NCBI GenBank assembly: GCA_018907035.1
Contig: JACCIC010000004.1
Coordinates: 8,097,001-8,161,000, forward strand
Length of the DNA: 64,000 nt
From: Sycobia sp. Sy_11
Taxonomy: Eukaryota; Arthropoda; Insecta; Hymenoptera; Epichrysomallidae
Reading direction: 5' to 3'
Shown: piece after piece, positions 1 to 13,076 of the stretch
Position numbering within the stretch: the stretch's first letter is position 1
Layout of the letters: the number at the start of each line of letters is the position of its first letter
Program-made: the position numbers and the translations under genes
Notes under the pieces: generated by a model
Database searches by the model: none
What the model was told of the DNA's origin: nothing
The model's input: only the letters and a program-made list of their open reading frames with translations

Positions 1-2039
1 CCTGCAAAGCTATTCCGGGTCTTAGATTAAAATGAGTATATCAGACACCCTTTATACGACGATAATAAAAATCTCAGCTGACCAAAAGATAAGGAGGATA
101 AATATGCTATTGTATATACTTTTACAGCACATTTGGCCCCATTGATCTTTCCCCTTATTGTCCCACTACTCAATTCCGCGCAAAGGATCCATATACATGC
201 AAACAAATCGCAATCTCACATAATTAGCACGTCGAACGTCATTGTTTTCGATTCTAATACACAACAGTAAAAAAAAGTGTCGATTTATTATTATTATTGT
301 TATTCTTGTTTTTGTTATGTTTATTATTATTATTATTATAGGCATCATTAGCAGCGACGTATCGTCCCGATGTGCGTATCGCGCCCCGGTTCGTTATCTC
401 CCAATGCGCGTTGACTCAGAAAGCTCGCCGCACCGAAATAATCTCTTTAATTGCAATAAATAGCGCATTTTTTCGCGTCTTCGACGCTTAGCGATGGTTC
501 GTGTCGAATTGGCCACGCACTGCTGGATACGATTATCAATGTGTGGGTGTCTGTGTATGTGTGTGTGTGTATGTGTGTAAGATATATATACGGATAACAC
601 GACGAATTACGACAAGATATACCGAAGACTATAAATTGTGATTATTTTAAAGATTACTGACGATTATACTCGGAGTCCGAAGCGTTCGAGTCGCCGAATA
701 GCGAGCGCGATTAGCTTGACTGATTGACAGATCGAACAAAATTTTTCGGACCGACATTGACAGTCAGAACTGTCTATCCGCGCCGCGAATAATCTTACTG
801 CCCGTCAGAATCGATTACTCGAAAAGAATAAAAAATCATTGTAACATTCATAAAACAATTAGAATTTTTTATTCCATATCTATCAATCTAAATATTAATA
901 AACATTTATTAAACATAATATTTTTAAAATATTACTATTTTTATAATATTTACAATTGCATGCTAATTCAGAAACGAACCGAAATCAAGAGAATTTGTTG
1001 TTAATAAAAATCATCAAACATAACTGACATATATTCGTTGACTTATTCGCAGAAGTCATTTGATATTGATAAAGTGATGAGATACTTTTTCTATACTATT
1101 TTACAAATTAAAAATAAACGGCGAGGCAAGTTGATCCAAATAGTTTTTAAGAAATCAGCGTTGATTTTGCATCTTTTTTGTGTGCATTTCGATTATATTT
1201 ATACTTTTTTCTATTTTAAAAAATTGAGAATTTAACTAAACTAAAAGTAAGAAACTGTTATTTTTATTTTTTTACTATGCGTACCACACATAGCGTACAT
1301 TTTCCAATCTGTGCTTATTAAAAAAAAAACTCTTTCACTAATAAATGCAATGGCAAGTAAAAATACGCCAATTACCGATCAGGATCAGTCAAAAAATGTT
1401 GTTATGACGTCAATTGAGTTATGACAATCAATTGACAAGCTCAAATATAATTGTTTTGATATATGTATAGTGATATATGGTTTCAAAAATTCTCGGTCAA
1501 ACGTTATATATCGAGATCTCATATTTTCAGTCGCACACTACCTCAAAATTAAGAAGCAGAAATTTAAGTTTAGTTATTTATTGCATTTGAACTAAATAAG
1601 TATTTAGTTAGATCTACTAAATATTACTTTTACAAAATGATTTATGTGATTTTATTCTTTCTTCATTTTTTACAATAAAATATTTAGTTAAGTTAAGTCA
1701 AATATATTTTATTAATTCCTTTTACTCAATATTTTATAGAAATAAGTAATCTTTTTTTCAATGTGTAAACCCTCAGTTGACTTTTCTGAAAATAAAATCT
1801 TATTATTATTGTACAGATACTATTTAAAACAATTGTTCTGATGAACGAATGTCTCTTACAAGTTAGAATTAAGTAAAATGTGATAGAAGCATATAAAAAT
1901 AAGTAAATAATATACGATCATCTTGGATTAAAATTAGTGTTTTATACTCTATATGACCCACGAAAAAAATAAAGGAACCGAATAAAAAAAATTATTAAAC
2001 TATCGTTTGGTGATAAAATTAAGAAAAAACTTTAAGTGC
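1..2039. other. AT-rich noncoding DNA, no gene seen
   Basis: No convincing exon, RNA gene or transposon. Positions 285-341 hold an interrupted TTA trinucleotide repeat. Positions 350-800 are a GC-richer patch with several CpGs, open in short frames only. The remainder is AT-rich with short A and T runs. Confidence 0.6.
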
Positions 2040-2510
2040 CCATAGTCAGCTGCATGCACGTATCCGCGCACTTCTGCATTTCTGTACGAGCTTCGCTCTG
2101 TACGATACGTTAATTGTATAAAATCAACGATTCACAATACAATTGGAACATCCGAGATTACCGCGAAAAAAGATTGCTTTAAAACTAAAAACAGTGCGAG
2201 AAATATGATATGTTTTTTTCGTACGCCATCGCTATAATTACGCCCGCGAACACATATACAGTCGCGTGTACATGGCTAAAATGCGAAAACAAAAGATGGA
2301 ATATGGCGTGCGTGCACGCGCGCAAGCGTAGACGGAGAAAGGTCGTTGGCATCGGTTGCCGCGGGTGCGCGAGCGGCCGCGCAATTTAAACTCTGCCTCC
2401 CACGCGTCGGGCGCGTTTGTATAGAGCCGGTGACCCGCTGACCGTAGTACCTCAAGGTCGACCGTCTGGGAAATGCCTTCTCACACCCCCCACCCCCCGC
2501 TCTCTCCATT
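2040..2510. promoter_or_regulatory. CpG-rich patch with a nuclear-receptor half-site
   Basis: A GC- and CpG-rich island in AT-rich surroundings. TCAAGGTCG at 2452-2460 fits the YCAAGGYCR consensus of NR5A (FTZ-F1) type monomeric receptors. The minus strand is open for 77 codons (2276-2509), but its composition is that of GC-rich low-complexity DNA and no domain is recognised. A G-run, the complement of the C-run near 2487-2499, borders the island. A regulatory role is inferred; no TATA box or transcript evidence is visible. Confidence 0.25.
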
Positions 2511-3849
2511 TTTCTCCTTCTCTTTCCCTATCTTTATTATTTATATAGAAGCGTTTCGCGTTTCTTTTACCGACGTTATGACTTCCATCCGTATCAAATT
2601 TTCCTTTCTTTCTCTCTCTCTCTCTCGCTCATTGGCTTCCGCTGTTCTCTATGCATTATTGATGAGGATTCTTTAAGCAAACTATAATAGCGGAAGGGAG
2701 TCTCAATGACGATTAATGTGACATAACAAATGATGCTATTCGATAAATGTGTTTTCAAATAGGTTTTAAATAAATACGTTTAGTCTGTCTATTTTCTGTG
2801 AATACAACATTTTAAAGAAAAATGAAAATGAAAATGAAGGATAATTATATTTAATATTAGTATTGTACATTCTGGAAGCACTTGATATAGCTTAGCAAAT
2901 AATAATTACGAGTCATTAATTACTTATTATTGTAATTAATAATTAAAAACGTATAATTATCAAGAATATGCTTCATCGAGTATGCATGTTTTATTAAATA
3001 ATATCAAAATATTTATGTTTAAATTTATTTCGCATAAAATGATTTATATTGATTGTATTTTCATTGATTTGATAATTTTAATATTCGCATAATTGTCTTG
3101 AATTGAGGAAATAATTAACGAATTACATCGTCGTTATTTCATCTCGTCAATAGATTATTTATATATAATCTGAATTCAATAAATAGTAAAATAGTTCACC
3201 GATACACTGTAGACAGATGTTTTATCGGAAAATATTGAAAAAATATTAATTTGATGTAATTTCATTTGAATAAAGTTCTCGTGCACTGAATAAACAATAT
3301 CTCGTCGTGTTTTTAAAAAATATTTAATTAACACGATATTTGTATAAAAATTTAGTTGATTTTAAGAAATTTTATTTCCAAATATTGTCTGATGTGGGTA
3401 TTAAAGGAAACAATACTGATGACGAAAGTGCGATTACTTTTTATTCCTTCAAAAAAAAAAAAAAAAAAACACGTCCATTAAATCTCTGCTTAACGGTAGC
3501 CTGTAAAAACGAAGGAATTAAAAAATAATTATAACGAAATTGAGTGTAATTATAGCCAAGCTTGGTAATCAAATGTTTTACGTGAAGTATATTCTTATTG
3601 GCATTAGAATTTATTTAAATAAATCCACATTCATAGCAACTGCACTGCACGTATGATATCTATTTTTAGCTAAAATCCAATATTGAAAAAGAAAAAATTC
3701 CAAATCAGTTTTTATTTTTAAATTTAAATTTCTTCTCATCTGACTCCTACTCGTAACAAGGACATAAATACACTGATAGCTTACAAATACACAAAATCAT
3801 CCGACCTACTAATTATTATATTAATTTATAAAGTTTCATAACTTTTTTT

Positions 3850-3851
<2 letters not shown>
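2511..3851. other. AT-rich noncoding DNA, no gene seen
   Basis: A CT-rich tract near 2608-2630 is followed by very AT-rich sequence with A runs (for example 3451-3468). No open frame has coding character and no repeat family is recognised. Confidence 0.6.

Positions 3852-3900
<49 letters not shown>
3852..3900. repeat. (TA)n microsatellite
   Basis: Uninterrupted TA dinucleotide run of about 49 bp, preceded by a T run. Confidence 0.95.
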
Positions 3901-3905
<5 letters not shown>

Positions 3906-4386
3906 AACGAGAAAATTGCATCGTAGTTGAAAACAGCGCAATAATACATCAGCCCTTCTGAGTCGAGGTCTGGGTGTAATCTCTTATTAACTCGTCCAAA
4001 AGAGGTCGTGCCAGCGAGGGACTAACACATTATTTTATTTAGGCAACCGGATACGTAGTATCTATTGTTTATCAACTATTTATCTATTTACCATTATCGA
4101 ACACCTCGCCAATCTGATCGCTTTTTCGATAACTTTAAGTCTTTTTGAGTTCATTTTTTTTCAAAATAACCTTTTGATTTTCGTGAAAAAAAGTTCATAT
4201 ACAGAAAAATTATTGAATTTCGAGCTAATAAACAGGATTGTTAAGTACTCGTTGCGGAGGGAGAATTTACTATTAAATCATCGCTATAATATCTCGCATA
4301 GTTCGTTCATTAATCGAATTCAATCGATCCGAGGGATCGTATAACGTCACAATTGTAAACGTATCTTTGCTTGGACGAGGAAAGTT

Positions 4387-4537
4387 GCTCGAAACAAAGG
4401 GATTATTAATTGATCAAGTCGTTCGTTGTATACGTTATTTCGCCGTACTGCGCATAATTGACCACGTCCGTTTCACGTGGAAATTAATTAACGGTATCGA
4501 AATAAAAACAGAAGAAGACAATCCCTTCGTTTCGAGC
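4387..4537. repeat. 18-bp inverted repeat flanking 115 bp
   Basis: GCTCGAAACAAAGGGATT at 4387-4404 recurs inverted at 4520-4537 with one mismatch. The intervening DNA has homeodomain-like ATTAATTA cores and a CACGTGG E-box near 4475-4490. It could be a small foldback element or a dyad-symmetric regulatory module. An open frame of 69 codons crosses it (4367-4576) but resembles no family. Flanks from 3901 to 4630 hold nothing else recognisable. Confidence 0.6.
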
Positions 4538-4631
4538 TCATTATATGCAATGAGACGCGTATATTTGCAATTTTAATCACGCGAAAGGTACGCGAACACC
4601 GGTCGTATTAAATTACCTCACGAAATTAAAA

Positions 4632-4641
4632 CATATATATG

Positions 4642-4699
<58 letters not shown>
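4632..4699. repeat. (TA)n microsatellite
   Basis: TA repeat of about 68 bp with one GTATG interruption near its left end. Confidence 0.95.
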
Positions 4700-4702
<3 letters not shown>

Positions 4703-5680
4703 CTAGAGAATAAATTTTGACATTCGCCTTCCCTCCGCCAAACAGTTATCAGCAGATCTAGCCAAAATTTACCAATTCGCTAAGTGGAATGATGCGACTT
4801 ACCGGAAGAATAAAGTAAAACTACCGAAGCGCGTGGGGTGTTAAAAAAAGTAAACTAATCAGGGAACTTGTGCACTGATTCGCATTGTAAAAAATAATTA
4901 AAATAGGCTTAATCTGCTTTCTTTATGTGATTATTGGCCGCAATACTGATATATCAATTCTAAAGTTATATTTTACATATGTTCCCTAGATGAGGTTTGA
5001 TATGATATATCTATAGTTAAAAAAGAGTAAGAGGTTAATGCAGTGGGCAAAAGTAGGGGACATTGTCATTATACTGAAATTCAAACAACTGTCGGTAAGC
5101 TCATTCTCTCTCATTAAATAAAAGAAAAAAAGCCCGTGGAAAAGGCCAGTATTTTTAAAACACTATAACATTGAATATAGTGCGCATTTTTGATGATTAT
5201 ACTCACCTTGGTTTTCGTATACAATATTAACTGTATTGAAATACAAATTACTTTCATTTTATTTTCCTTGAGGAAGAACTGATCTTTAATGAATTTAAAT
5301 TATTTTACCATTTATAATTAGTTTATCGAACGTCATGCAAATCTATCCTATCAAAGTTTCATTTTTACTCGTAAGAGGTCGACACGAGTTAATCATACAT
5401 CGACGCGAGTTAATCATACATACATCACGTGCCGTAATTCTATCGTTTGTTTCAATTCTCATTTCTCACTTTCATGCATTACTCCATAGATCAAGAATTT
5501 GTCAAAAATTTGTCAAAAATATGTACATATACAAACTGAGAAACCACAAATGCCGGCCCGAATACCGAAAAACCCACGCACAGTTACGAGCCAAAAGAAA
5601 AAAACACATATCCTACCTCGTATATGATCTCCAAAAAAAAAAAAAAATGAAAAAATATCCACCGTGAATAAAGCTCGCGT
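4700..5680. other. Noncoding DNA with two short tandem duplications
   Basis: No gene recognised. A unit of about 24 bp containing CGAGTTAATCATACAT is duplicated at about 5384-5425. A 12-bp unit built on TTTGTCAAAAA is repeated at 5496-5520. The plus-strand frame across 5335-5667 runs through these repeats and an A run, and has no coding signature. Confidence 0.5.
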
Positions 5681-6052
5681 CGCGTAACAGGAACAAGGCC
5701 GCATGCTCGCTGGCGCGAATTTCGGAGCGCGCGGCAAAGAAGAAGAAAAAATCGAGGAAGAAATAACGATATATATATATATGTACACTGTGAAAAGCAA
5801 ATCCACCGAGATTTTTCCGACGCGGAATACATGGGCGCATGCACCGCTCGGTGCGGCAAACGTGTAAGTATATATAGCCGGCTGCGCGCGCGTCCTCGCC
5901 GGCGCGCAAATGCAGGTCATCAAACGTTCATATATCGGTCGCCGCGCCGCGACGACGACGACGACGACAACGACAACGCGACGACTACCAAACTGGGTTG
6001 TTCTTGCGATAATGGTGTCGCGCGAGCGCACCCGCGTTTGTTTAGTATACAG

Positions 6053-6105
<53 letters not shown>
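6053..6105. repeat. (TA)n microsatellite
   Basis: About 53 bp of uninterrupted TA inside the CpG-rich island. Confidence 0.95.
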
Positions 6106-6108
<3 letters not shown>

Positions 6109-6245
6109 ACTACAGTATAGCAGCATAGCTCTCGGTCGTGCAATGCCCATCCATGGTGGTGGGACGTACGTTTTACAGCGCGTTTGGCACGGTTTTCTCC
6201 TTTCGTAAATGGCGAAAATACGGTGGCCGGCTTCGTTAACGGCCC

Positions 6246-6280
<35 letters not shown>
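6246..6280. repeat. (GAT)n trinucleotide repeat
   Basis: About eleven tandem GAT units. No coding context is visible on either strand. Confidence 0.95.
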
Positions 6281-6282
<2 letters not shown>

Positions 6283-6300
6283 AGATTCGATTTAGCTGTC

Positions 6301-7560
6301 ATAGAGGGCGCTAATAGTGTTATAAATCTTTGATTGTGTTTATTTCGCTTAGAGACAGCGAGAGCAGTCGACTAGAACGCCTTCCGCGCGTGAAAATCCG
6401 TAAGTTTTCGTTCCCTATAAAATTACAAAAATGCCTATATATATTGAAGGTATATATACGTAATCTGATGTAATTTATAAGTCTCCAATGGGAACAAAAA
6501 CTTTCATAGCTTGACATCTAAAGCGTACAGCGAATCATACTATGCCTCTATGCTTGAACATTTATCGGACAATTATATAATTAGTTGATTTATTTATTTA
6601 TTTATTTATTTTTTGTGTACCATTTTAACGGACTACACACACATATATATACAGTCCTTTTATGCCATGCCACACAGATTACAACAAGTTCAATGTCGAC
6701 CGCAAAAACATCCGGTTTCTATAATTAATGTCTCCGCAAAAATTCGAGAATGACAATTTGGCATTCTCCTCGGTTTATAATTTTATTAAAATTTTTAACT
6801 CAGTGTCTCTTACTCCGATACTAAAATAACTCCGTGGAATGTTACTAATATATATTTATTAATATTTATGATATTTGTATTTTTGTCATTATTGTTTTTA
6901 TACTAAATTTGTACGTTCGACACAATATCATTATAAAACGTTCGTAACCGATATTTTCCCGCGCATCAATCTTATACGTATTTTTTGATTAACTAATATT
7001 CCAATTAATTATTGTGGATCCTCGAATTTTTAATTGACAAATAAATATCGATATATATATTTATAACACATGGTTTCATTATTTAATTACATAAAACTTT
7101 TTCATTGAAAACTTTTAGTCGTTATTATCAGCAAGGTTAAGATGAGAGCGTGTGATGTATAGCTTATAAAGTTTCTTCTTAGAATGTTAAGTTCTTTTTT
7201 GTATTATAAATTCATTGTTTCTTACTTTTATTTATTAATGATTCAGTTTGAAAAATAAATGTTTTACTATACACTGTCTGAAATAAGAGTGAATTTTTCT
7301 TACAATTTACTTGTATATATGGGGTAAAAACAGGGTTATTATATTATAAATTAAGATTACATTCGCAGTGGCATGCAATAAAATTAAATCAATCAATTAA
7401 TTCATATATAGGAATTCGAAAAAATAAGATAAACTTGTTTGAAAGTACTAATAAGTACTCATAGTTATCTGATGCTAGATGGATAAACCAGTGATAGAAA
7501 CTAATAGACGTTTCAGGGACTTCTCATCGGCATGGATTCGATCGAATGCGCGGTCACTTT
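6301..7560. other. AT-rich noncoding DNA
   Basis: Only a short TTTA tetranucleotide tract (about 6584-6611) stands out. No gene or transposon recognised. Confidence 0.6.
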
Positions 7561-7591
7561 TGACGCGTGTGTGCGCGCGCGTATGTGTGTA

Positions 7592-7595
<4 letters not shown>

Positions 7596-7622
<27 letters not shown>
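7596..7622. repeat. (GT)n microsatellite
   Basis: GT run of about 27 bp, preceded by alternating CG/TG purine-pyrimidine sequence from 7567, a composition prone to Z-DNA. Confidence 0.9.
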
Positions 7623-7626
<4 letters not shown>

Positions 7627-7870
7627 CTGTTTTTATATTCATCAGTTCGCCGATCGATTCCTTGAGCGCCGCGGCTCTTGTAAATCCTCATAAACTATTC
7701 AAATGACGTATTGAAATTAATCACTATATGCATTTACATAATTATGGAAAATGCCGTGAAACTTCTTTCTTTATTACCTTAATTAACACATATATTTTCT
7801 TCAAGCTTTCGTCTTAAAACAATCAAGGATTTCGTCTGTGCGGCTACTGTATATATATATATATAGAAAT

Positions 7871-7871
7871 A

Positions 7872-7932
<61 letters not shown>
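7871..7932. repeat. (GA)n microsatellite
   Basis: Polypurine GA run of about 60 bp with one GTGA interruption near the start, directly after a short TA run. Confidence 0.95.
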
Positions 7933-7934
<2 letters not shown>

Positions 7935-8099
7935 ATATGTACAGCTTTTGAAATATTTGTAAATCGTTACAAATGACATACGAGATCAACTTTAATTTCG
8001 ATTCGATCACTTGTATACACACGCACCCGCACGCAAATCTATAGCCATTTGACAAATGCCGTAGAACAACGATAAAAGCCGCGCGATAGCAAAGTGGCA

Positions 8100-8300
8100 T
8101 CCGATGGAGATTGGTGGGAGAAAAAATAACTCATTAGCCCGAGTTCTTTAACTGACGCGTATATCTAATGTGATGAAATCACTGCGACAGCAGTCTCGAT
8201 CCAGCCTCACGCGCCAAGGTCACGAACGTGACGTCTCTCTTTCACTCTTTCAACGTTCCCGCCAACTCCGCATATGTATATAGCCTAAGCACCTGTGGCA
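8100..8300. promoter_or_regulatory. Candidate cis-regulatory patch with NR5A-type site
   Basis: CCAAGGTCA at 8214-8222 fits YCAAGGYCR. It overlaps an inverted TCACG-AA-CGTGA at 8219-8230, which runs into a CRE-like TGACGT. Just upstream are two short dyads, GTGA-TGAAA-TCAC and ACTGC-GAC-GCAGT (about 8170-8194). This concentration of dyads in a GC-richer patch suggests regulatory DNA, but the role is inferred only. Confidence 0.25.
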
Positions 8301-10747
8301 CTCGCTCTAGACGAATCTGTTTGCCTTATGAATGCCTTATTAGCTTAACTCTATACGTATACATGGAAAACGTTAATGTGTCGACAAACTATAGAATGTG
8401 CTCCGTCCTTTTTTGTAACTTAAAATACCGGCAGGCATATAAATTGAAAAATTCTAAGTATTTACATTAAAATCATTCTTCATACATATACAAGCACTGA
8501 GGCAGCGAACGTGGCAAAATTTTATCACATCAGTATAGTATCAATATAATATCTATGATAAAGAATTGCTTAATTAAAATAAAATTTTTAAACTCGTATA
8601 ATAATTTATTATTATTCAGCGAGGATAATCACTTGATATATTCATTTTTTTTCTTCTCAATGCAGCGTTCAAGGCGATAATTGAGCCAACTCCTGTATCT
8701 AAGATGTATTTCGCGCGTTACTTCGCGCCTTCACATTTTCTAAAAGAAAAAAATGCATATTTATTATAAAATCTAAAGAATTCCTCGTTTCTTGCCTCGT
8801 TTTCCATACGCAACGCGCGAGAAGTATTCATGTAAATTTTTGCCAATATCGTCAACAGTTTTTAAAAAAAATCAAAATTTTGAACAATCGCTTTCTTATC
8901 GCACCGTTTTAAGAATTAATTTTGGCAATTGAAATAGAAATTGCAGTAGTTCTACGATAATAGACTGAATAATAAGGGATCATTTTATTTCAAATATATT
9001 TTTTGCACCGAGTTCTGCACGAAGACCAATTACTTTCCTAATAGATTTTCAGAAAAATTGCTTTATTTCGCAATATTATTTGTAATTTGGATAAAAAAAT
9101 ACGGCAATTTACGATGTTCTTTTCACAAATAAGGACTTAATGATCGACGTATTAAGAACAAAAAACATAATTTGACAATAGAGGAGAAAAAATAATCGAG
9201 AGTAAAAATGAATTAATTCAGTTAAATTTTGTTTACGTAACTATTTTAGTGATCTCTGCTTCTCTGTGAATCACTATAAACCTAGCAAGCAGCGAAATTA
9301 TTTACTATTATTAAAAAAAATTGTACTAAGTTACATGCATATTGCACATATACCAATTCAATGATTGCGGTGATAAATATTAGTTTGAACATATATATAT
9401 ATATACAGCAAAATATTTTCTATACGATTGTCCGTTTTCATTATGTTAGTGGCATTAAACTATATATATAAAGAAAATATGTTCAATTGCTCAAAATTAA
9501 TGTATAAAAATTAAAAAAAAAGAAAGAAAAAAAATACTGTGTAAAATTTATAACCAATAAAAAATCTAAAAACTGTTGAGTAAAGGGCTTTCGTAAACTG
9601 TTTACTATGTACATAAACATTTATAAAATCGTAAATGTCCAACTTAAAACCGAATTATCTACGAAAATTTCGTAACCATTGCTCGTACAATTAAACCGAC
9701 AATTTTTGCCGTGCGTAACTGCGTTTTATACTTTTTAATACTTACATAATTACAAATTTGCAAATGCCCATGGAAACGGTAAAGAAGAATCGTTGTATGG
9801 AGGGAACGCGAATTATATAGGATTCGAGAGTCACTCTGTATAGGCAAATCCAATGTATTATTAAAATTAGCGTTCAAAAAAAAAAAATAAAAAATTTCCA
9901 ACTTTTAGCGCAAAATATCGCATTAAAAAGTAGTATACAGTAGCGATATATCTCACTTGTCAAAAGAATATGGCAAATGACTGATTGCAAACGAATCGAC
10001 CACTCAATTATTTCGTTATATTTACGTATCATATAATGACTGCATACATTAAGTTTTGTTGAAAATACACTGACATAGTAACGTTAGATTTATTTTTTAT
10101 GTAAAATATAGAAATCAGTTTGAAATATTTTGCTTGATTTATTAAGTGAAGAACGCGATGATTTGTATTATATACCGACGATAGATATAGAAAATATATT
10201 TTTAAAAGGACAAGTTACATTCGCAAATGTCGACAGATTTAATTGCTCGATGAAGAATTTGTTAACTGCCTTTGAAATTTTGTTGTCCGTACATATTCCG
10301 AAGTTCTCAGTATGTATGCCTATGTATAAGATGTAAGATGTGATGCCAGATGCGCGAAGCTATATTCTAGAGCCATATTAGAATAAGAAAAAGTGGGCTT
10401 ACGGTAACTGAATTCATTCCTTCGGCGGCTTTGATCCAATTTTTTTCTCTGATCATCCGTGTCGCGCTCAGCTCTTGGAAAAATTAAAAATTTCCAGTAT
10501 ATGAAACTTTTTTCGATCATTATTTCCGCAAGTGGAGTAGTCAATTTTTTTTTTTGTTTTTTTTTTTTAATATTTTCCAATCTACAGAATGTGCATAAAT
10601 GATCGGAGGAGCTGAGAATATTTTGACCGCCATGGGTGCTTTGATTGATTTTCACGATCTTTCCCTATACGGACGCACGTGGCGAATACGCGAATGTCAC
10701 AATTCCGAAGCCGAATCGATCAGTGAGACGTTATAATAAAGACGATT
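8301..10747. other. AT-rich noncoding DNA, no gene seen
   Basis: Long AT-rich stretch with short A and T homopolymers. Open frames of 60-110 codons (for example minus 10320-10655, plus 10130-10336) lack coding bias and match no family I recognise. Confidence 0.55.
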
Positions 10748-11587
10748 CCCTGGTAGAAATCTAACAATAGGTTGGAAAGTAGTTACTAGGTAGTAAAAAT
10801 AAAATCAATCATTGTGGATAAAAACAAGGCAGATCTTAGAATGCAAAATGTGAACGTTGTCAATAAAATTAAGAAAAAGGTAGAAACTAGGTTTAAAAAC
10901 TAGTTAAATACTAGGTAGAAACTAGGTTGTTTTGAACCTTGTTTCTGGTTAGTAAATGAGCAATTTATTTAACAATTAATATTTATATAATATTATAACA
11001 TTATGTTGTTGATTTAATAAAAGAATCATAAGTTACGGAAACTAATAATTTTAAAAAATTACAAAGTAATAATAAAGTCTGCTTTTCCTTCGATTTTGTC
11101 ATCTTAAAAATTATACGTAATAAATTAGTTTTGGAAATATTTTTCTTTTATTATTTAATATCTAAAATTTCGCATGAAGCAATTAATTAAAAAATTCTAT
11201 TCTTTGATGTCTTATACCGGCTTCAATTATTGGTTGTTAATTAGTAATTCTATCCTATTTATTTATAAAATAAATAATACCATTTGAAATTTTTGAAATT
11301 TTATAAAATAAAATTAATTTTTTAAATTAAAAATCATGCTGAGTCCATAACTGTAATTCGTAACTTAAATTTATGGAGAGTGTTCATATGGCATGTCTGA
11401 CGGTTTGCCATTCCCGCAAGTGGTAAAACATTATCTTGGTTAGTATATAAGTCCTATTATAACTTCACATAAATATAACATATATTGTATATGAATGTGT
11501 AAGCTATTGTCAATGCGTTGTATTTGTATTTAGATGCATAAGATATATAGAACCAGCGTACTTATAAGTTATTTCAAAATTTTCGAA

Positions 11588-11734
11588 CAGTCGCATGGTA
11601 GATTTACGAGTGAGCAGACGTGTTTATATTTTACTTCGGATTACGATAATCGAATAAGTGCGGTTATAGATCAGTATAGGGCTAACCCCTTAAAACCGCG
11701 TTTTACGCGCGTTTAATTCTCCATCTTCATCACC
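11588..11734 (+). promoter_or_regulatory. LINE internal promoter (Inr + DPE) and 5' UTR
   Basis: Taking the A of ACAGTCG at 11589 as +1, AGACGTG lies at 11616-11622, exactly +28 to +34. This is the downstream promoter element position and sequence used by TATA-less arthropod LINEs such as the I factor, Doc and Jockey. The initiator starts directly after the target-site duplication, as expected for an element that carries its own promoter. The rest is a 5' UTR leading to a start codon in good context (CACCATGG). Confidence 0.7.
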
Positions 11735-13023
11735 ATGGAATTATCGCCGTTAGATAATCCAACACCAATACCAGTCTAAGAAATTCCTACATTTGTGATT
11801 GACACTCCAACTAGTTATGCCACCATTACACAAACACCGAAAAGAGAACAGGGATTGATACTCGATTGTGTGGAAAATCTAACCTTAACAGACTATACTT
11901 GTGCAGTAGGATATATAATTGAACCAAAAAATGTTATATATGCATCGAGAATCTCTAACAATAGAATCTATTTATAGCTTGCAAAGAAAGATTTAGTTAC
12001 TGAAATTACCAGCAAAAACGAATTCCTGATAATGGAAGGTAAACACGTCAGCATAAGGCCATTGGTTTCAAGACCAAAAAGAGTTATTTTTTCAAATGTA
12101 TCCCCCGACATTACAAATTATCAAATAGAAAATATTCTCGACAAACTAAAAGTGAAAAGAGCTTCACCTGTCACTACCTTAAAAGCAGCTATAGCGAGAG
12201 AAGGATATTAGTTCCTTAGTTTTAGAAGACAAGTTTACGTAAATCGTAACGATGTTACATTAATTCCAGAATTATTTAAAATAAAATATCAAGAACTAGA
12301 ATATTATATATTTTCCGGTACGGAAAAATTAAAATGTTTCATTTGCAAAATCGAGGGACACCAAACGAAGTATTGCCCAAATACTGAATCGAATATAAAC
12401 AAAGAAAACGTAAACAGTAATCAGCTTGATAATCCCACTCAATTAAAATCCCTAAATAATTTATAGCAAACAGAACAAATGCAAACAGAAAAATTTGAAT
12501 CACACGTAAATATAAACAGATCAGACATTGCGGATCAAACAAACTCAAACCAACTAAATTTTAAAGAAAAGAGAAGCCTTTTAGTAAATAGTTTAATTGA
12601 ATCAGAGCATAAAACAAAAATAGTTAATAACACAACACAAAATGCAACAACAAAAAAAGTAAAAAAAGAATATAAAGACTACAAATTGGAGGATATAAAC
12701 TTAGTAAAATACAAAAGCCAAACAAGCAATTCAAATTTAAGTACGAGTACAGATGAACTAGATGAGCAATTAATGTCATTAAAAACTTACTTAACAGAAG
12801 AAAATCCCTTGTTAAATTATATGCAATTTAAGAGTCTACTTGAAAACATTAAAGAATTATAAAGATGCATTTAGAAGAATTTATAAAGTTTATAACTAAC
12901 GACGTCTATCCGAATGTAAGAAGTAGCTCCGTCAAAAGCACATGCGCCAAATTACTGAACAAAATAAAACAAAACAAAACAAATCCGACACAATCCACAG
13001 ACAACTCAGATAGTGATATATAA
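11735..13023 (+). pseudogene. LINE ORF1 (nucleic-acid-binding, zinc knuckle), disabled
   Basis: One reading frame runs from ATG 11735 to a stop at 12860-12862 (about 375 codons) but is cut by four in-frame stops at 11777, 11975, 12209 and 12464. A zinc knuckle, CFICKIEGHQTKYC (C-x2-C-x4-H-x4-C), lies at 12335-12376. The region after it is Lys/Asn/Ser-rich and probably disordered. A further open stretch in another frame, 12865-13023, ending in SDSDI, probably represents the original C-terminus after a frameshift. ORF1 proteins of this class coat LINE RNA and act in the ribonucleoprotein. The start has a strong context. Decay is mainly by nonsense changes, consistent with neutral drift after insertion. 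Confidence 0.85.
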
Positions 13024-13076
13024 ATCCAAAGTAAATAAGGGACCTTATAATCAAAGTATATTATACACATAATTCA

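Larger units (their letters stand above)
5681..6300. promoter_or_regulatory. CpG-rich island with microsatellites
   Basis: GC-rich segment holding an ACG trinucleotide run (about 5948-5968), a (TA)n run (6053-6105) and a GAT run (6246-6280). Several frames on both strands are open, as expected for GC-rich DNA with trinucleotide repeats, but none has a recognisable domain. A promoter or alternative first exon is possible but not shown. Confidence 0.25.

Noticed and set aside
5513..6150. 172-codon minus-strand frame and overlapping frames
   Set aside because: The sequence is dominated by trinucleotide and TA repeats and T runs. Multiple overlapping frames are open.
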